The notes under the pieces are model-generated. The model saw nothing but the letters and a program-made list of their open reading frames with translations, had not been told where the DNA came from and made no database searches. This document shows positions 37,001 to 48,989 of a stretch of DNA of 64,000 bases, one piece after another. A program made the position numbers and the translations under genes. Source of the DNA: Antennarius striatus (Eukaryota; Chordata; Actinopteri; Lophiiformes; Antennariidae); assembly GCF_040054535.1 (NCBI RefSeq), contig NC_090784.1, positions 13,493,501 through 13,557,500 of the forward strand, written 5' to 3'. Numbering within the stretch: position 1 is the first letter of the stretch; every line of letters starts with the position of its first letter.

Positions 37001-38611
37001 AAATGTAAGTAAAGACAGTACTCAATAATTTACAAATCACTAAAACCAATAGTGGAACTGAAAAAAAGACTTAAAAATTAAAATTTAAAATTAAATTGTT
37101 TGTGAAAACAAAATTTTGCAAAGGTAGCATGTTTCAAAAATGATGTAACAGACTTATCTTTTCCACTGTGTTGAATCACCTCCTTTTTTTAACCGGGACA
37201 ATGAGTTCAGCAGCAAAATGTGGTTTGTCATTTATCTTACAGGAAAAGATGCTGTCTGCTTGTCAGTGTATGTAGCCCCAACTCCTTTATATATCCTTCA
37301 GCACTAATGGTGCCCTCAATAGCATGTGCAGGTTATCCATGCTATGTGCTCTTATGCATCCCACATCACCAATGATGCTGACAAAACTATGCAATGACAG
37401 CAAGGCGAGCAGTCTACCTAGAGGACTTCTAGGATTTTTCAAGAATGATTTCAAACCACAGGACAGTTCTCTGTTTCAAGAAGTGTTTCTGGAAGCGTTT
37501 CTGAATCCATGTCGTGGCATCTACCTCAGAATCCTGTCTGTTTTCAATACAGTGACATCATTGACAGACTACTGTCTGTTTTTAATACGGTGATGTCAAC
37601 AAAAAAATCTTATAGGTTATAGTAATGGCAACTTCAGAATCATGTCTGTTTTCAATACAGTAACATCTGATGGTCTGAAGGTTTAATACTGATTTTGTAA
37701 TTTGTCTATTGTGTACATATTTTTTAGAGTCTCTGAAAATTTCAATGATATTGTCACAGGGTACACAATGAAATTTCATTTCACATTGAAAATCTTTGCA
37801 ATTAAATTATTAAAACATTATTCTAACTATTGCACAATTTGCCAGGGCAGTCTCTCACTGAGCGGTGAAACACTGTGGTGAAAACAGCAGTCTAGTGATC
37901 ATAGTATGTATACTGAAATATTGAATACAGTGAAATTCTTTCTTTTAAGCTTTCATGTCTTTGATTATGACTTCTTTTATGAAATTATTACCAGACTATT
38001 TAAGACTTGTAATAAAAAATACAAGCCAGTAATTCAGCACACACAATCATCTGATTAATTTTCATCTACAACCATATCCATGATGAACACTCTAAGGTGT
38101 GTTGAAGGTCAGAGTGTTCTGTTCCATGTGCCAAGTATATTTTTAAATGACAATGGCAATATCCAATATTATTCAGTTGTAGTAACCACTGAATTAATCA
38201 TGTTTTTAGTAAAATCAAAGTAATGTGTGATTACTGCTGAAATAAATTTGGAAGTATAGATATAAAGCATTGAAATGTACAGATTCAAAGACCGTCTATC
38301 ATGTTTGGATAGTCAATATTTTCTTTCAAATGTTTTTGAGATTTTTTTTTAGTATATTGTTAATAATATGCTATGCTTGGTACTGTAAATTACTCCAAAA
38401 CAGTTTATAAATCCAACATCTGTGTTTTCTTGTAAGGCCTCTATAATATATGGTATTTCGGAGGGTCATTCACCTTGAATATGCCAACCCAATCCTTTGG
38501 ATGTGGCTTGATGAACTGTGTCAGGGTGTAGTGACACTCCAGGGCAGCATGGGGCAGGTAACTCCTCCCCACATTCTGGAAGATGACGTGAGCAAAGTTT
38601 GATGTGTCCAT
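25086..38611 (-). CDS. tax1bp1: TAX1BP1 autophagy receptor (17 coding exons)
   Basis: Minus-strand exons from the start: 38611-38474, 34763-34661, 34187-33997, 33656-33498, 32735-32587, 31877-31787, 31159-30974, 30794-30543, 29643-29476, 29075-29003, 27893-27775, 27621-27496, 27010-26924, 26378-26177, 25902-25745, 25643-25558, 25284-25086. All junction phases agree, giving 828 aa (human 789). TAX1BP1 is a cytosolic ubiquitin-binding adaptor that links cargo to ATG8 proteins and, with A20 and ITCH, dampens NF-kB signalling. An N-terminal SKICH domain (~1-110, with GWSTARDYYTFLWSPLP) is followed by the non-canonical LC3-interacting LVV (134-136), a long coiled coil (~145-590), a low-complexity linker, and two C-terminal ubiquitin-binding zinc fingers (C769/C772/H788/H792 and C796/C799/H815/H819). 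The first finger keeps PPNY, but the second has PLDY where human has PPDY. The start is the first in-frame ATG after the acceptor at 38638; the 5'-most exon is non-coding. Confidence 0.95.
25978..26105. repeat. fold-back (palindromic) repeat, copy 1
   Basis: Arms at 25978-26016 (CCAAAGCCGTTTAAATCAAT...) and 26068-26105 (...ATTGATTGAACAGCTTTGG) are about 38 nt each and mostly complementary. The core between them contains GGATGAGAGGCGAAACGTC. It lies in the tax1bp1 intron between the exons at 25745-25902 and 26177-26378. A second copy is at about 33725-33820. Confidence 0.65.
31994..32158. repeat. two nested hairpins in a tax1bp1 intron
   Basis: A 13-nt perfect inverted repeat (31994-32006 and 32015-32027, TACTTTCAGGGTA/TACCCTGAAAGTA) is followed by a tandem GACTAGTGCATA pair. 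Then comes a 43-nt inverted repeat (32059-32101 and 32116-32158) with only 3 mismatches and a 14-nt loop. No recognisable target-site duplication or TIR family is visible. The intron separates the exons at 31787-31877 and 32587-32735. Confidence 0.75.
32311..32346. repeat. degenerate (GAAC)n/(GAAG)n microsatellite
   Basis: AAGGAAGGACGAACGAATGA continues into ACGAACGGACGAAC. It may belong to a larger decayed element that includes the adjacent hairpins. Confidence 0.6.
33725..33820. repeat. fold-back repeat, copy 2
   Basis: Same family as 25978-26105. Arms CCACTGGACTTTAAAGAAAG (33726-33745) and CTTTCTTAAAGTCCAGTAGA (33780-33799) flank a core reading TTTCGCCTCTCATCC, the complement of the core in copy 1. 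The right arm continues into TTTAAACAGCTTTGGAC. It lies in another tax1bp1 intron. Confidence 0.65.
36970..37520. mobile_element. decayed fish DNA transposon fragment (Tc1/mariner-like)
   Basis: The segment opens with TTGGGATGCTGTGTAAAATG and continues with AATTTACAAATCAC-type sequence. Later motifs include TTCAGCACTAATGGTGCC, CCACATCACCAATGATGCTG and TTTCAAACCACAGGACAG. From memory these match a common fish DNA transposon family related to Tc1. No intact frame remains. It sits in the 3.7-kb tax1bp1 intron (34764-38473). Three degenerate copies of TGTCTGTTTTCAATACAGTG follow (37540-37670). Confidence 0.45.
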
Positions 38612-39259
38612 GTTGGTATTCAAATCACTCAGCAGGAGCTGCAAAGTACAAGACAAAATATATAATTACAGCAGACATAATAATTAAAGCAGCGAGTCAA
38701 CACTAGGCGATGCATGAGATGAAGCAAAGAAGAAAAACGCTTAAATAAAGAAATATTAAAAAATGTCTATCTTCTGCATAGATTGAGAACTGTTCATTTG
38801 ATCTCAATCACAAATGTCTGGTGCAATTCGGGCATGTGACATGTACTCAATGGGGGGTGGGGCTCAAGCCTGCACTCAGCTTAGTGAGTGCAAAAAACAC
38901 AAAGTCAGTTAACATGTACAATATATTTCATTCTCTGAAGGCACAAAGCTCCAATATCGCAGACATTTTTACATCAACACTGTTATTACTGTACTGCTGC
39001 TGTTCAGGTGACATTACACCATGCATCATCAACTTTGTCCTTCTTCAACCATTTAACATTTTCTGTTTACTTTAAAGGCCATGGACAATGGAGAAAATGG
39101 CTTAAAGTCACTGCCTAATTCAAACTCTATATTTATAATTATTTCCCATGAAAGTGGCTGATTGAAATACTTTTGCCAGTGATTACCATAACTAAATATA
39201 CTTAAATGATCAGATTCATGTCATTCATGAAGTACTTTAATCAAAGCAGTCACATGGAA

Positions 39260-39365
39260 AAAGCCTGAGACGGGCTCCAATGGAGCTGTGACCCACAAAG
39301 AGGACAAGCTGATGAAGATGAGACGACTGCGATCATCTCGTCTTCAACAAAATAGATGGATCGAT
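39260..39365 (+). repeat. SINE tail fragment
   Basis: GAGACGGGCTCCAATGGAGC, GTGACCCACAAAGAGGACAA and GCTGATGAAGATGAGACGAC form a decayed fish retroposon 3' end, in the first tax1bp1 intron. A similar fragment lies at about 13895-13950. Confidence 0.5.
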
Positions 39366-40604
39366 ACGGTGTTGCATTGTGAAATCCAGGAGATTGAAAA
39401 GGGCATCCAACATCAATTTTACATTAAGAAACCCTCATGAGGTCTGTGACAGAAACGTTTACATCTAACATAAGCTTAGACATAACACAAGTAGAAATAA
39501 GATAATTACACCTTTCAAGATTCATTTAATTGGTTTAATTTGTGTGTAATATTTTGCAACTACATGAAGACACTGATAACTAATGAATATTTCACTGTTG
39601 CCATTTTTCTTTATGATAAATAGTATGCTAATTTTCCAATATACAGAATATTCTTATCACAGAGTTTCTGACTGTTAAGAGAAGTATACATTTTTCTTTA
39701 GTCAGGCATCAACATGGTAACTTATAAATTATTTGAATCTAAAAAGGAAATCTAATGCTGAAGCTACTAAAATTTCCCAAAATGCATCGGTAACCAAACA
39801 ACAGACAACGGCGTACAGTATCTGCACTAAAACCTTACTTACATTACGGTTACTAACCCTATATGCGTATTAATTAGGATTTTCACCACTTTAAGTAAAA
39901 TAATAAATGCGTTTCGTATTGCTACGTCATTTTCGACATATTATTACAGTATAACTGTGTCGTATTCAAATATTGTATCTATATTTAAACTTAACCTTTA
40001 ACACGATCATACTATGAACGCTCGCACTACTTTTGCTGGGCCTCAGCTGATTTTAAAAAAAAACAAACACGCAATCAACGTCAGGCCTGTGGCAGCCTTT
40101 ACTACATATAGTTGTGGTTGACAACAACTGCAACATTTTTCATTCTGATGAAATAAATTGACACGGAGTAGAAATTTGTTTAAGAACATGGCTAATAAGA
40201 GAAAATCCCAACTGACAATTGCAAGCTACGAAGCGAGGCCTGAAGTGAAGTCACTGATCCTATCTCGCTAGGAGAGCTACGACGCTAGCAAGCTAGCGCT
40301 TAACTACACCAGATCACACTTAAAACAGTTGAAAACAAGATCTTTGTATAGTGTTTATGGACTACTAACCCACACTCATCTCGATTATGTAAAACCGTTG
40401 CATGAAGTAAAAAAACTTTACAACATCAACATAGACAAACAGTCGCTAACTACAGATAAATGTGTTCAACCGGAGGACGAGCGTAGCTAATGTAAACAGC
40501 GACGTTCTCTCACGAGGTAGCTTCCACAAGACTTGAAAAACGGACAGGATATCAACAATCGTTGTGTTACTAAGCAGGATTATGAAAATTAACCTTGAAC
40601 GTAC

Positions 40605-40720
40605 CCAACTGCCATGTTGTACTGTGGCTGGAATCTGAAAGTATAATGAAAACAATTGTTGACGCAGTTCAGTGCTTTCCCGTCTTCTCTTCCTGGAATA
40701 ATAACAACATACGTCATTTC
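40605..40720 (-). promoter_or_regulatory. tax1bp1: tax1bp1 non-coding first exon and promoter (candidate)
   Basis: The minus strand offers a donor (CAGTTGG|GTACGTTC, exon edge 40605). It would join to the acceptor at 38638 and leave a 27-nt leader before the ATG. ETS-type GGAAG/TTCCGG motifs lie at about 40690-40725. An ATG in this exon would open only a short out-of-frame uORF (six codons, stopping just after the junction). The transcription start is not precisely defined. Confidence 0.45.
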
Positions 40721-40799
40721 CGGGACCTGCTTGGGAATATCCACCGATCTAATGTTAAAACACAAAAGCCATTAAAACAATGTCAAACAAAGATTATAG

Positions 40800-41300
40800 T
40801 GTGAACTTAATTTTATCTTTATCTGTATAATAATTTATATAAGTACTAATTACGCAAATCACTGGATCATAATGACTCTGATGCATTGCTAATACAGTGT
40901 AACTACTGAACTTAGTCCACAATAACGTCATCATTCATCACTTGATTGTATTTTATAGTTACGTACTATCTGATGGTATTGTGAAATAAAAATAAGACAC
41001 CTCATTTTAAAAACGTAAAATGTCATGACATATCGACCTACTCGAAATACAAAATACAAAATAGTACTTATGTAAAGTAAATAGGCCACACTTTCAAATT
41101 AGCTCTACGTGTCAAAATGTAATTATTACTGTTTAAATAGATAGTTTAAATATATAAAATACCGCCACTGAAGCCGGTTGCGGCTTTTGAAAGAAGCTTT
41201 TAAAAATCACTTAGAACCCAAGTAAGCTTTCGATGTGTATTATCAACAGTAGAACATTACCATTAATATTACAATCATCGGGGGATTGCGTCTTCCTCAA
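40800..41300. promoter_or_regulatory. intergenic spacer between divergent tax1bp1 and hibadh
   Basis: About 0.75 kb separates the presumed tax1bp1 first exon (minus) from the hibadh start codon (plus). The middle is AT-rich with no repeats, and regulatory motifs cluster at both edges. It probably acts as two back-to-back promoters. Confidence 0.4.
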
Positions 41301-41478
41301 ACGTAAATGTACAAAGAATGCACCGTCTTCAATGACGACGCACCTCCGGGAACCCTCCCCTAAATTTCATTGGCTAAATTAGAAGGCCCGTGCTGGCCTT
41401 TCTGCTATTTGATTGGTTGCATAAATTGTCATTGATACACGTTTGTTTCGTCATACGTAAGGTCACAAGGAACTAAGA
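41301..41478 (+). promoter_or_regulatory. hibadh: hibadh promoter
   Basis: Two inverted CCAAT boxes (ATTGG at 41369-41373 and 41412-41416) lie 65-110 bp before the start codon. CpG-containing sequence and a CRE-like CGTCATACGTAA lie nearby. There is no TATA box. This is typical of a housekeeping gene. Confidence 0.5.
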
Positions 41479-44273
41479 ATGGCGGCTGTGTTGAGAGGCA
41501 CTCGTTACCTAGTTGGAAAGTGTATCAACCATGTTGACTTTGCATTCGGTAAGAAGATCCAAGGGATAGTCTGTATGCATTTTGCACCACACTGCGCGAC
41601 GCTAAGATATTCGAGTTGTTGCATGGATGTTGTTGGGGACACAAAAAGTGCACTTTTTGTCTAAAAATGTTCGGAGATGGCTTAACATTGAGACGGGAGT
41701 GAGCTCTGAAGTACATTCCTTCTCTTTTGGCTGTAGATTCTTTTACTGAAGCAATGGGATCATACTTATAGCCTCTCGATTGATTTATACAGTCGCTGAA
41801 GTGTGAATGTTAATGTCATTGTGTCCTACTGTATACAGTATATGTATATAAGGAGAATTATTCGTTGTCCCTCATGTTAAGGATTTCAAGAATAATGGAA
41901 GGGTTCCTTTACAGCTTCTGCAAAAGATTAACGATAGAGCCTCTTCTTTGTCCATCATATTCTGTGTGTGGTTAAACAAATAATCAAAGAACCTCATCCA
42001 GTGAATGTATTTTTTTAAACGTTTGTTTGAACTTCAACAGGATGTAATCGTCCTTTTCTTTTGAATTCTAGGTGTTGTGTTATCAGGCAACGATTTAATT
42101 GAAGTGCATACCTTTAATTTAATTGATGTTTGAAATATCTGCAAAAAAAATACACCTAAGACCTTAAATAAATCCTGTAGAAAATAATAAGTATGCCTGC
42201 TGGCTAACAAAAGTGAACACACAGTTTTGTCCTTGAAGGTGTTACAAGCATTCCAGGTGTTATCGTTCATTCATCTGACCTTTTAATGTTGTAGTTTCCA
42301 CAAGGTCTATGGCCTCAAAGACACAGGTGGGGTTTGTTGGGTTGGGTAATATGGGAAACCCAATGGCAAAGAACCTGCTGAAGAATGGATACCCAGTCGT
42401 TGCTACGGATGTGTTCCCAGAGTCATGTAAGGAAATACAAGAGCTGGGCGCTCAGGTAAGAGTGTAAAATGTTCATAATCAATTTTAAGTAGTTTTCATT
42501 TGTTGTCTTCTTACCTTGTGGTTTTGTGTGTTTTTCAGATTGTAGATGATCCTGCAGAGGTGGCAGAAAAGGCTGACCGCATTATTACCATGCTCCCCTC
42601 TAGTCCCAATGTCATAGATGTGTATACTGGACCCAATGGCATTCTCAAGTACTGTACACTTTGTTTTTTCTCTAATACTGATGTAATAACCTCCTGGAGT
42701 TAAATCAGCATCTTAGACGTATACTTTTTTCAACAGAAAGGTAAAGAAAGGCTCACTACTCATAGACTCCAGCACCATTGACCCTGCTGTTTCAAAGGAA
42801 ATGGCTACTGCTGCTGAGAAGATGGGAGCAGTTTTTATGGATGCACCTGTATCAGGAGGTAACTTTTATTGTTTGCAGTGCAATATAGGTTGCGTAATAT
42901 TTATTACAATTCCCTAAACATTTTTATACGTAAACTTAGTTGTGTCTTAATCCAGCTAAAGCCATGCAGAGTAACACAAAACTCCTCCCAAGTTTGTTTA
43001 AAGATGTTTATATAAGTCTTAATTCAACTACTGTACATCTATTTTATTTACTTTGTGCTATGAAGAAAACTCATTCAAATCACATAAGGTCGCAACTAAG
43101 TCTGGTTTTTAATCGTGAATAATTTAATAATTGTAATAATTATAATAATTATTTGGCCACTAAAATTGTGATATTTTTATGCTGTATCACTCACCTCTGT
43201 CACCAGCAGTAAAAGAAAATGGAAGTCTGAGGAAACAATATAGGAAAAGTAGGAAAAATATACATAAACAATTATCAGTTTGGTCCTATGTGTTTTCTGT
43301 AGTTCAATCAATAAACTCATCATTTCAGTTGTAAATTATTGAAAAGGTAGTTTCTCTGGTCTGGCTTGTGTGAGAAGGAAGTCCACTATACATCCACAAC
43401 TGCCAAAGAAAAAACTGTAATCATTTGTAAATCCTTTCAGACAAAGCATTCAGTTACAACTCAATCTCACTCAATGTTGAGCAGAAATGTATGCTTTTTG
43501 AATGTGATGCCAGGAACATATGTAAAAGGTTCATGGAAACAAAAAACTGGGAAATTTGTGCAACGTGTAAAAAGCCACCTGTTTTAAACATTCCACAGGT
43601 TAAACAGGTTGATTGGTAACATGTGGTGGTATCACCACTGGCTATGAAACATGTTATCCCCCAAATGTTCAGGTATTCACAAGCCAAGATGAGAGAGGGG
43701 GTCACCACTTTGGCACACAATTATGTGGAGGAATTTTTACATGGACTCCAAATGGTCTGAAATTAATTTGTTTGAAACCTTTTTTATAAACTGGCTTTTA
43801 TTTGTGAATACATGTTTATGCTATAGTATGTGTCAAATTCTCATACTCCTGGGGCAGGGTGATGACTAAATTCCACAGTTGCCTTTTTGTATGTCATATT
43901 GAACTTGAAACAATATTGAACCACGTGGTCAGTATATTTTTATTTTAGCACTTATGTTTATTTAGTTTTGATCCATTTTGCTACATTTAAGGATGATGAA
44001 GCGCAGAATTAACATCCATCTAAAACAAACCAGTAGAAGGAGCAGTTTTGTCTGCACAAATGTTCCTCGCTGTAACGTGTGCAGTCTTTGCTTTCCTTGG
44101 GGGGTCCGCACAGAAATGCACAGGATGTTTGAACTTTGCCTCATCAATGTCAGAGCAGCCACTTTCTTTCAATTGATTTTGGTCAATTTTACAGCCTGGC
44201 CTCAGAGATTAGCGATGATTTATATGCTTCCGTCTTGCTGTAGTGTACATATTTTAAAGTTGTCTAACTTTGT

Positions 44274-44319
<46 letters not shown>

Positions 44320-47300
44320 ATGCGTGTGTGTGTGCGCACATGTGTGTGTGTGTGTCGGTATGCGTGTGTGTGTGTGTGCGTTGGCAGTTTTACTAGAGCA
44401 AACTGAAGTGTGTGTCAGATTTTGATGCATCATTTTATTCAGGTTTAAGCTTCTAAATGTAACTTTTTGAACATCTCCAGTGGTCAAACGGAAATCAAAA
44501 GAAGAACAGTGGCGTCGCACCAAGTGTTTATTCCACCGTGGTTGAAGCTTAAATATAAAAGCACACATGGAGGTGGGGACATAATTGAGTCAGCATGTGT
44601 CTGATGGTTTTTATTGGTGTGAAAAAATGTACAGACCAGATGAGATACTGCCATGTTTCATTTTGCCTCACACAAATGGTTACCTTACTGAATACTGGAA
44701 TAGAGAGAACAAATAGTGAAGGGGAATGTTTGATTGGGAAAGAAACTTGAGGTAATTAGGTAATTCTGTCATTTTATATTACAAAAACTAATGGGAAGTG
44801 AATACAATCATATTGTCTGTGTTTTCTTAAATATTTAACTATTGCCTCTTTACAGTCCGAGGCAGAAAAGTTGGGTTACTGATTTTCATTGTATTTTTGC
44901 AACGAGTTTTTTATATTTGTTGAGTAGAGGCAAAGTATATAACAAAAAAATACAAAATGTGATCTGTGCCCATCTCAGTGTGTTTGAATATTTTTAATGT
45001 CTTTTTTTAAAGCCTTGAAAAAACAAGACAATTCCAACTTGTATTTTACTATTCTTTATTATTTATGTGTAACGCTTTTTAAAGTGTATTAAAAATTGTA
45101 GTTTCTGTCATGTAAAAATCTGTATCATATTAAACTTACAATATTTCCACATACAAAAGGCACAAATAGTGTCTGTGTTCAATATTAATGAACCTTCTTG
45201 AGAATGAATTATCAAACTGTCAGGTACACTCTGCTGACGTCCTGCCCTGGATCTCAAAATGGTCAATGTGTCTGTCAGACTGCCTGAATTGCGAAGCCCC
45301 AGTGTTTACTCCAAAATATCTCCAAATGATCTAAATATGTGGCTGCTGAAGTTAAAATCACTCACATGTTTTGAATTTAGTAACAATGAACTACAATTGT
45401 CCAATCGTTGTGAAACATGGAGGAGGTGGAATTATTGTATGGGATTGTTTTGTGCATGTGATGTTGGTGAGTCAGCGTAACACAAAAAGTCCGTCAATGC
45501 GAAGAAAATCGTGATATTTCTTAAAGTTTTATAGGAAATAAAAACCTTATTTCTCAAAGACAGTGGATCAGTCCACAAAAAACCTTTGGGGCATCCTCTG
45601 ACATTTGGCCTACACCAGTCACCAGAAGTAGAGAAGCCATCCCAGAATAAAACAAACCTTCACACAGACGATAGATAATGTAATGAAACGGTGCTGCTTA
45701 TTTATTTGTACTATTAAAAATTAGCCGATTGTAAAGAATCGAATAAATAGTGGTTGCCGTATTTTCCCCCTGGAGTTTAGTTTTATATCTCTGCTCTCAA
45801 CGTGTTTCTGAAGGTTTTGCCCATTTTAAAGGCATGCATAGTGATTGTCCCACCCAAGAGACATACGTCATTCATATGTGGATCTTCGTGCTTCGGAGTA
45901 TGTTGTAGATTATCACAGTTTCTAGCGATTCAAAGTATGACTCATTAATTGACTTCTACGAAGCCGGTTAAAATGACTGTTTTACATATGTTGTTAATTA
46001 ATGTGTTCAAACTGTTTTATTTCCAATCTATTCTGGATTTCATTTATTGTATAAGGTAATCCAGTCAGTTTCTAATTAACTAATAAATCTGCATTCTTAA
46101 GACAAGATTTCTCAATTTATGATAAAGTCATAATTGTTAAATGTAATTGCTGTAACATTATGAATTAACACATAATTCTCGCTTTTTGCACACACAAAAA
46201 AAAATTCAGCAATCCGATACATTTATAAACTTCAAACTTTGTCCTTTCTTGGCTTGATTGTTGTACCTCCTGCTTGCCGCAGTCATTGTAGATCCCAGTT
46301 GGTGGAAAACGCTGCTGACTTACTGCTCACTAGCACTGGGAAGGAGGAGAATACCTTGATCTGTATCTTCAGTCTTTCAGTAAACTTCAGGATTAATTAT
46401 AACTGTGTTGGTTTATTCTTTGGCCCTTGTGTGACTTGCATTGGGTTACTGTATAAAACACGGAGATTTTATAGCCATGTGAGCTTGAAAGAACCATCAA
46501 ATGTCCAAATGCATCCAGAATCTGTTTGTAAAACTAGACAAGCCCTGACTTTTGTGTCCCAAAACTTTGGATTAACTTCTCCAGTAAAGAAACAGAATTT
46601 TAAGGCTTGCTTTTATTACATAAATGGATGGTATTAGTCTGTATTTATGGTACAATAATTTGTACTTTTTCAGGTATAGTTTACCTTGTAGTCTAAACTT
46701 GTTTGTAGCACTTTTTGTTACTACGTTACATATTCAGGATCATTGTTTCAGAAGGACTTCACTTAGACAGATCCACAAATCCCTGTGTATCAACTCTCTC
46801 TGCTTGTTAATGTATGTAAATATTCTGTCTCATTGCCAGGTGTGGGTGCTGCCAGTTCTGGTAAACTGACTTTCATGGTTGGAGGAGCAGAGCAGGAATT
46901 TACTGCAGCCCAGGAGCTGCTCAGCTGCATGGGAGCCAATGTGGTGTACTGTGGTCAGGTTGGAACAGGACAGGTACGAGCCTGGTGTGCACGGTTTCCA
47001 GTGTGTTTGACATTAAGAAAAGAAACTTTTTTGGTAGTAAATCTGCTTGAGCAGTCAGTTGTGTATCCAAAACTGACCACATGAGTTCATGGGTAAATGG
47101 TCTTGCATTGATAGATTGCTACCATTCTCATGTCCTTGCAGGCTGCTAAAATCTGCAACAACATGCTGTTGGCCATTGGAATGATTGGGACCTCAGAGAC
47201 GATGAACCTGGGAATCAGGTGATCACGTTACCTTGGTTACTCACAGGCATCATAAATCATGCCGATAAATCTGGCAGCGGTGAAATTTGTTCTGCTAACA

Positions 47301-47730
47301 TGGAATTTGTCTTCACTCACAGACTTGGTCTCGATCCCAAACTGCTGGCCAAAATCCTGAACATGAGCTCCGGTCGGTGCTGGTCCAGTGACACCTACAA
47401 CCCCGTCCCTGGAGTCATGGAGGGAGTCCCCTCTGGAAATAACTACCAAGGAGGCTTCGGCACCCAGCTAATGGCTAAGGTCCGCTTTCTGTATACTTGT
47501 TGCTTTTTCTTCTTTTTTTTAACCTGGAGTTAGTTTTGATATTTATTGTTATCATGAACATTTAATCTCAAAATAGAAAGTAAGCACTAGTTATTGTTAA
47601 AAAATAATTTTCTCATACTAGCCCTATATTCACAGAACATAAAGATATAAGTTTATTGTTTTACCATTAAAATGTATAACATTTCCATAACAAAATTTCC
47701 ATAAATGAGTGTAGGCCATTTTTTTATATA

Positions 47731-47812
<82 letters not shown>

Positions 47813-48563
47813 AAAATATGTATTTTGCTTAAAATTCTAACAATGATGTTAAAATCCAGAGAATTCTGTAACCGCAAGAGGAAACCTTGTTTCATTTTAT
47901 CCCTTCAGGGATGAGGAACAACGTGTGCGAATGTTACTGAACGCAGCTGTAATAAAACTTTACATGTCGCCTTGTCTGCGAACATTTCTGATCCAATCGG
48001 GTCAGATATTTATTTGAACAATGGTGACCTTGAGCACAACAACTCTTATGATCCTATGCTATGATTTCATTTTATTATTGGGAGAACCGTCGCTGGATGT
48101 ATTGTTGTCAATCAATGACACATCTGACATGCAGTATAAGTTGGTTGTTTCTCATATGTTGAACACGTGTAACTTCAACTGCCCTAGTGAAAAAAAAGAA
48201 TTTCTATCTTCAGTCTCACCACTTAAAATGATGCAGGGAATTGTTAGTATTTTACACCCCTCTGTAAAGGAGATCAAGCCCATATTGTTACAACATAAAG
48301 AATAATCCACTGTCGTGTGTACACCAGTGGCTTTGGTTTTATAATTCACTTTTCAGTTCTGATGGTTTTTTTGAACTTTGTTTGCTGTTTTGCTTTTTTT
48401 TCAGGATCTTGGACTGGCGCAGAACACAGCCACCAACACAAAGACCTCTGTCCCTCTCGGCTCTTTAGCCCATCAGCTTTACCGAATGATGTGCGCACGT
48501 GGTTACGCCAATAAAGATTTCTCCTCCGTATTCCAGTTCCTGCGCGAGGAGGAGGGCCAGTAA
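41479..48563 (+). CDS. hibadh: 3-hydroxyisobutyrate dehydrogenase, mitochondrial (eight exons)
   Basis: Exons 41479-41548, 42295-42455, 42539-42648, 42737-42858, 46840-46973, 47142-47218, 47323-47479 and 48405-48563 join in phase to 329 aa (human 336). The enzyme oxidises 3-hydroxyisobutyrate to methylmalonate semialdehyde with NAD+ in the mitochondrial matrix, a step in valine breakdown. The first ~30 residues are basic and hydroxylated ([15 protein letters not shown]...), fitting a targeting peptide. The Rossmann motif GLGNMG is at 39-44, the substrate-binding DAPVSGGVGAA begins at 149, and the catalytic Lys of the AAKICNN motif is K202 with N206. The C-terminus reads [14 protein letters not shown]. 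No key residue is missing. Intron 4 (4 kb) is packed with transposon fossils. The gene lies upstream of hoxa13 in the same orientation. Confidence 0.95.
43380..43745 (+). mobile_element. decayed Tc1-like DNA transposon fragment
   Basis: AACATTCCACAGGTTAAACAGG, then TTGATTGGTAACATGTGG, then ATTCACAAGCCAAGATGAGA and GGGTCACCACTTTGGCACAC follow, in order, the 5' part of a common fish Tc1-like family as I remember it. No frame survives. It lies in hibadh intron 4. Confidence 0.45.
44279..44382. repeat. (TG)n microsatellite with CG interruptions
   Basis: About 100 bp of TG, interrupted by TGCGTATGCG and TGCGCACA. Located in hibadh intron 4. Confidence 0.95.
45240..45640 (+). mobile_element. Tc1-like transposase remnant
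   Basis: At 45410-45451 the plus strand translates as [14 protein letters not shown], matching the conserved VKHGGGxxMVWGCF block of Tc1 transposases. About 150 bp downstream, CAAAAAACCTTTGGGGCATC translates as KNLWGI, matching the PIENLW block. Frames are broken between the blocks. Located in hibadh intron 4. Confidence 0.65.
46255..46400 (+). mobile_element. L2-type LINE ORF2 remnant
   Basis: The translation [20 protein letters not shown] followed by LSVNFRINY resembles the QLVQNAAARLLTRTxxxEHI...LPVxFRIDFK block at the C-terminal side of fish L2-clade reverse transcriptases. It is degenerate and short, and lies in hibadh intron 4. Confidence 0.5.
47733..47809. repeat. (TG)n microsatellite
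   Basis: About 38 perfect TG units in hibadh intron 7. Confidence 0.95.
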
Positions 48564-48964
48564 TCATGTCAGCCGCCACCCCATCCACAGCCTCGCCAGG
48601 TCCTGGTCCAGCAAATGACTGAGGCGAAATATTCGAGTATATTTCTCCTTGAGGGCTTTTACCACCACAGAGCAACGGATCATGTGTGCACTTATCTCCC
48701 TTGGAAATCATATTGTCTAGCTGATGTAGCCTTTTTAAAATGCAACACTCCCTTCGAATTTAGGAGAAAATGAATTGTAAGCTTTAGAGAGGATTTGAAA
48801 ACTCAGCAGACAAGTTTCAGTAACGTCCTCTCTGGTTCTGAAGGAATCATCAGATTTCTCCACACATGCATCTATTATCTGTGATCATTGTTGTCGTTTT
48901 CTGTTCTTATATTTCTCGACATTGTTACTGTTACTGTGGGGGGAAGGGTGTCATTCTGTTAAGA

Positions 48965-48970
48965 AATAAA
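48965..48970 (+). terminator. hibadh: poly(A) signal of hibadh (candidate)
   Basis: AATAAA about 400 bp after the hibadh stop codon. A T-rich run follows at about 49010-49020. Confidence 0.65.
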
Positions 48971-48989
48971 ACTAGTCACTGTCAAAGCA

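Noticed and set aside
46239-46637. 132-codon frame as an independent gene
   Set aside because: Its recognisable part is a decayed L2-type reverse transcriptase segment within hibadh intron 4.
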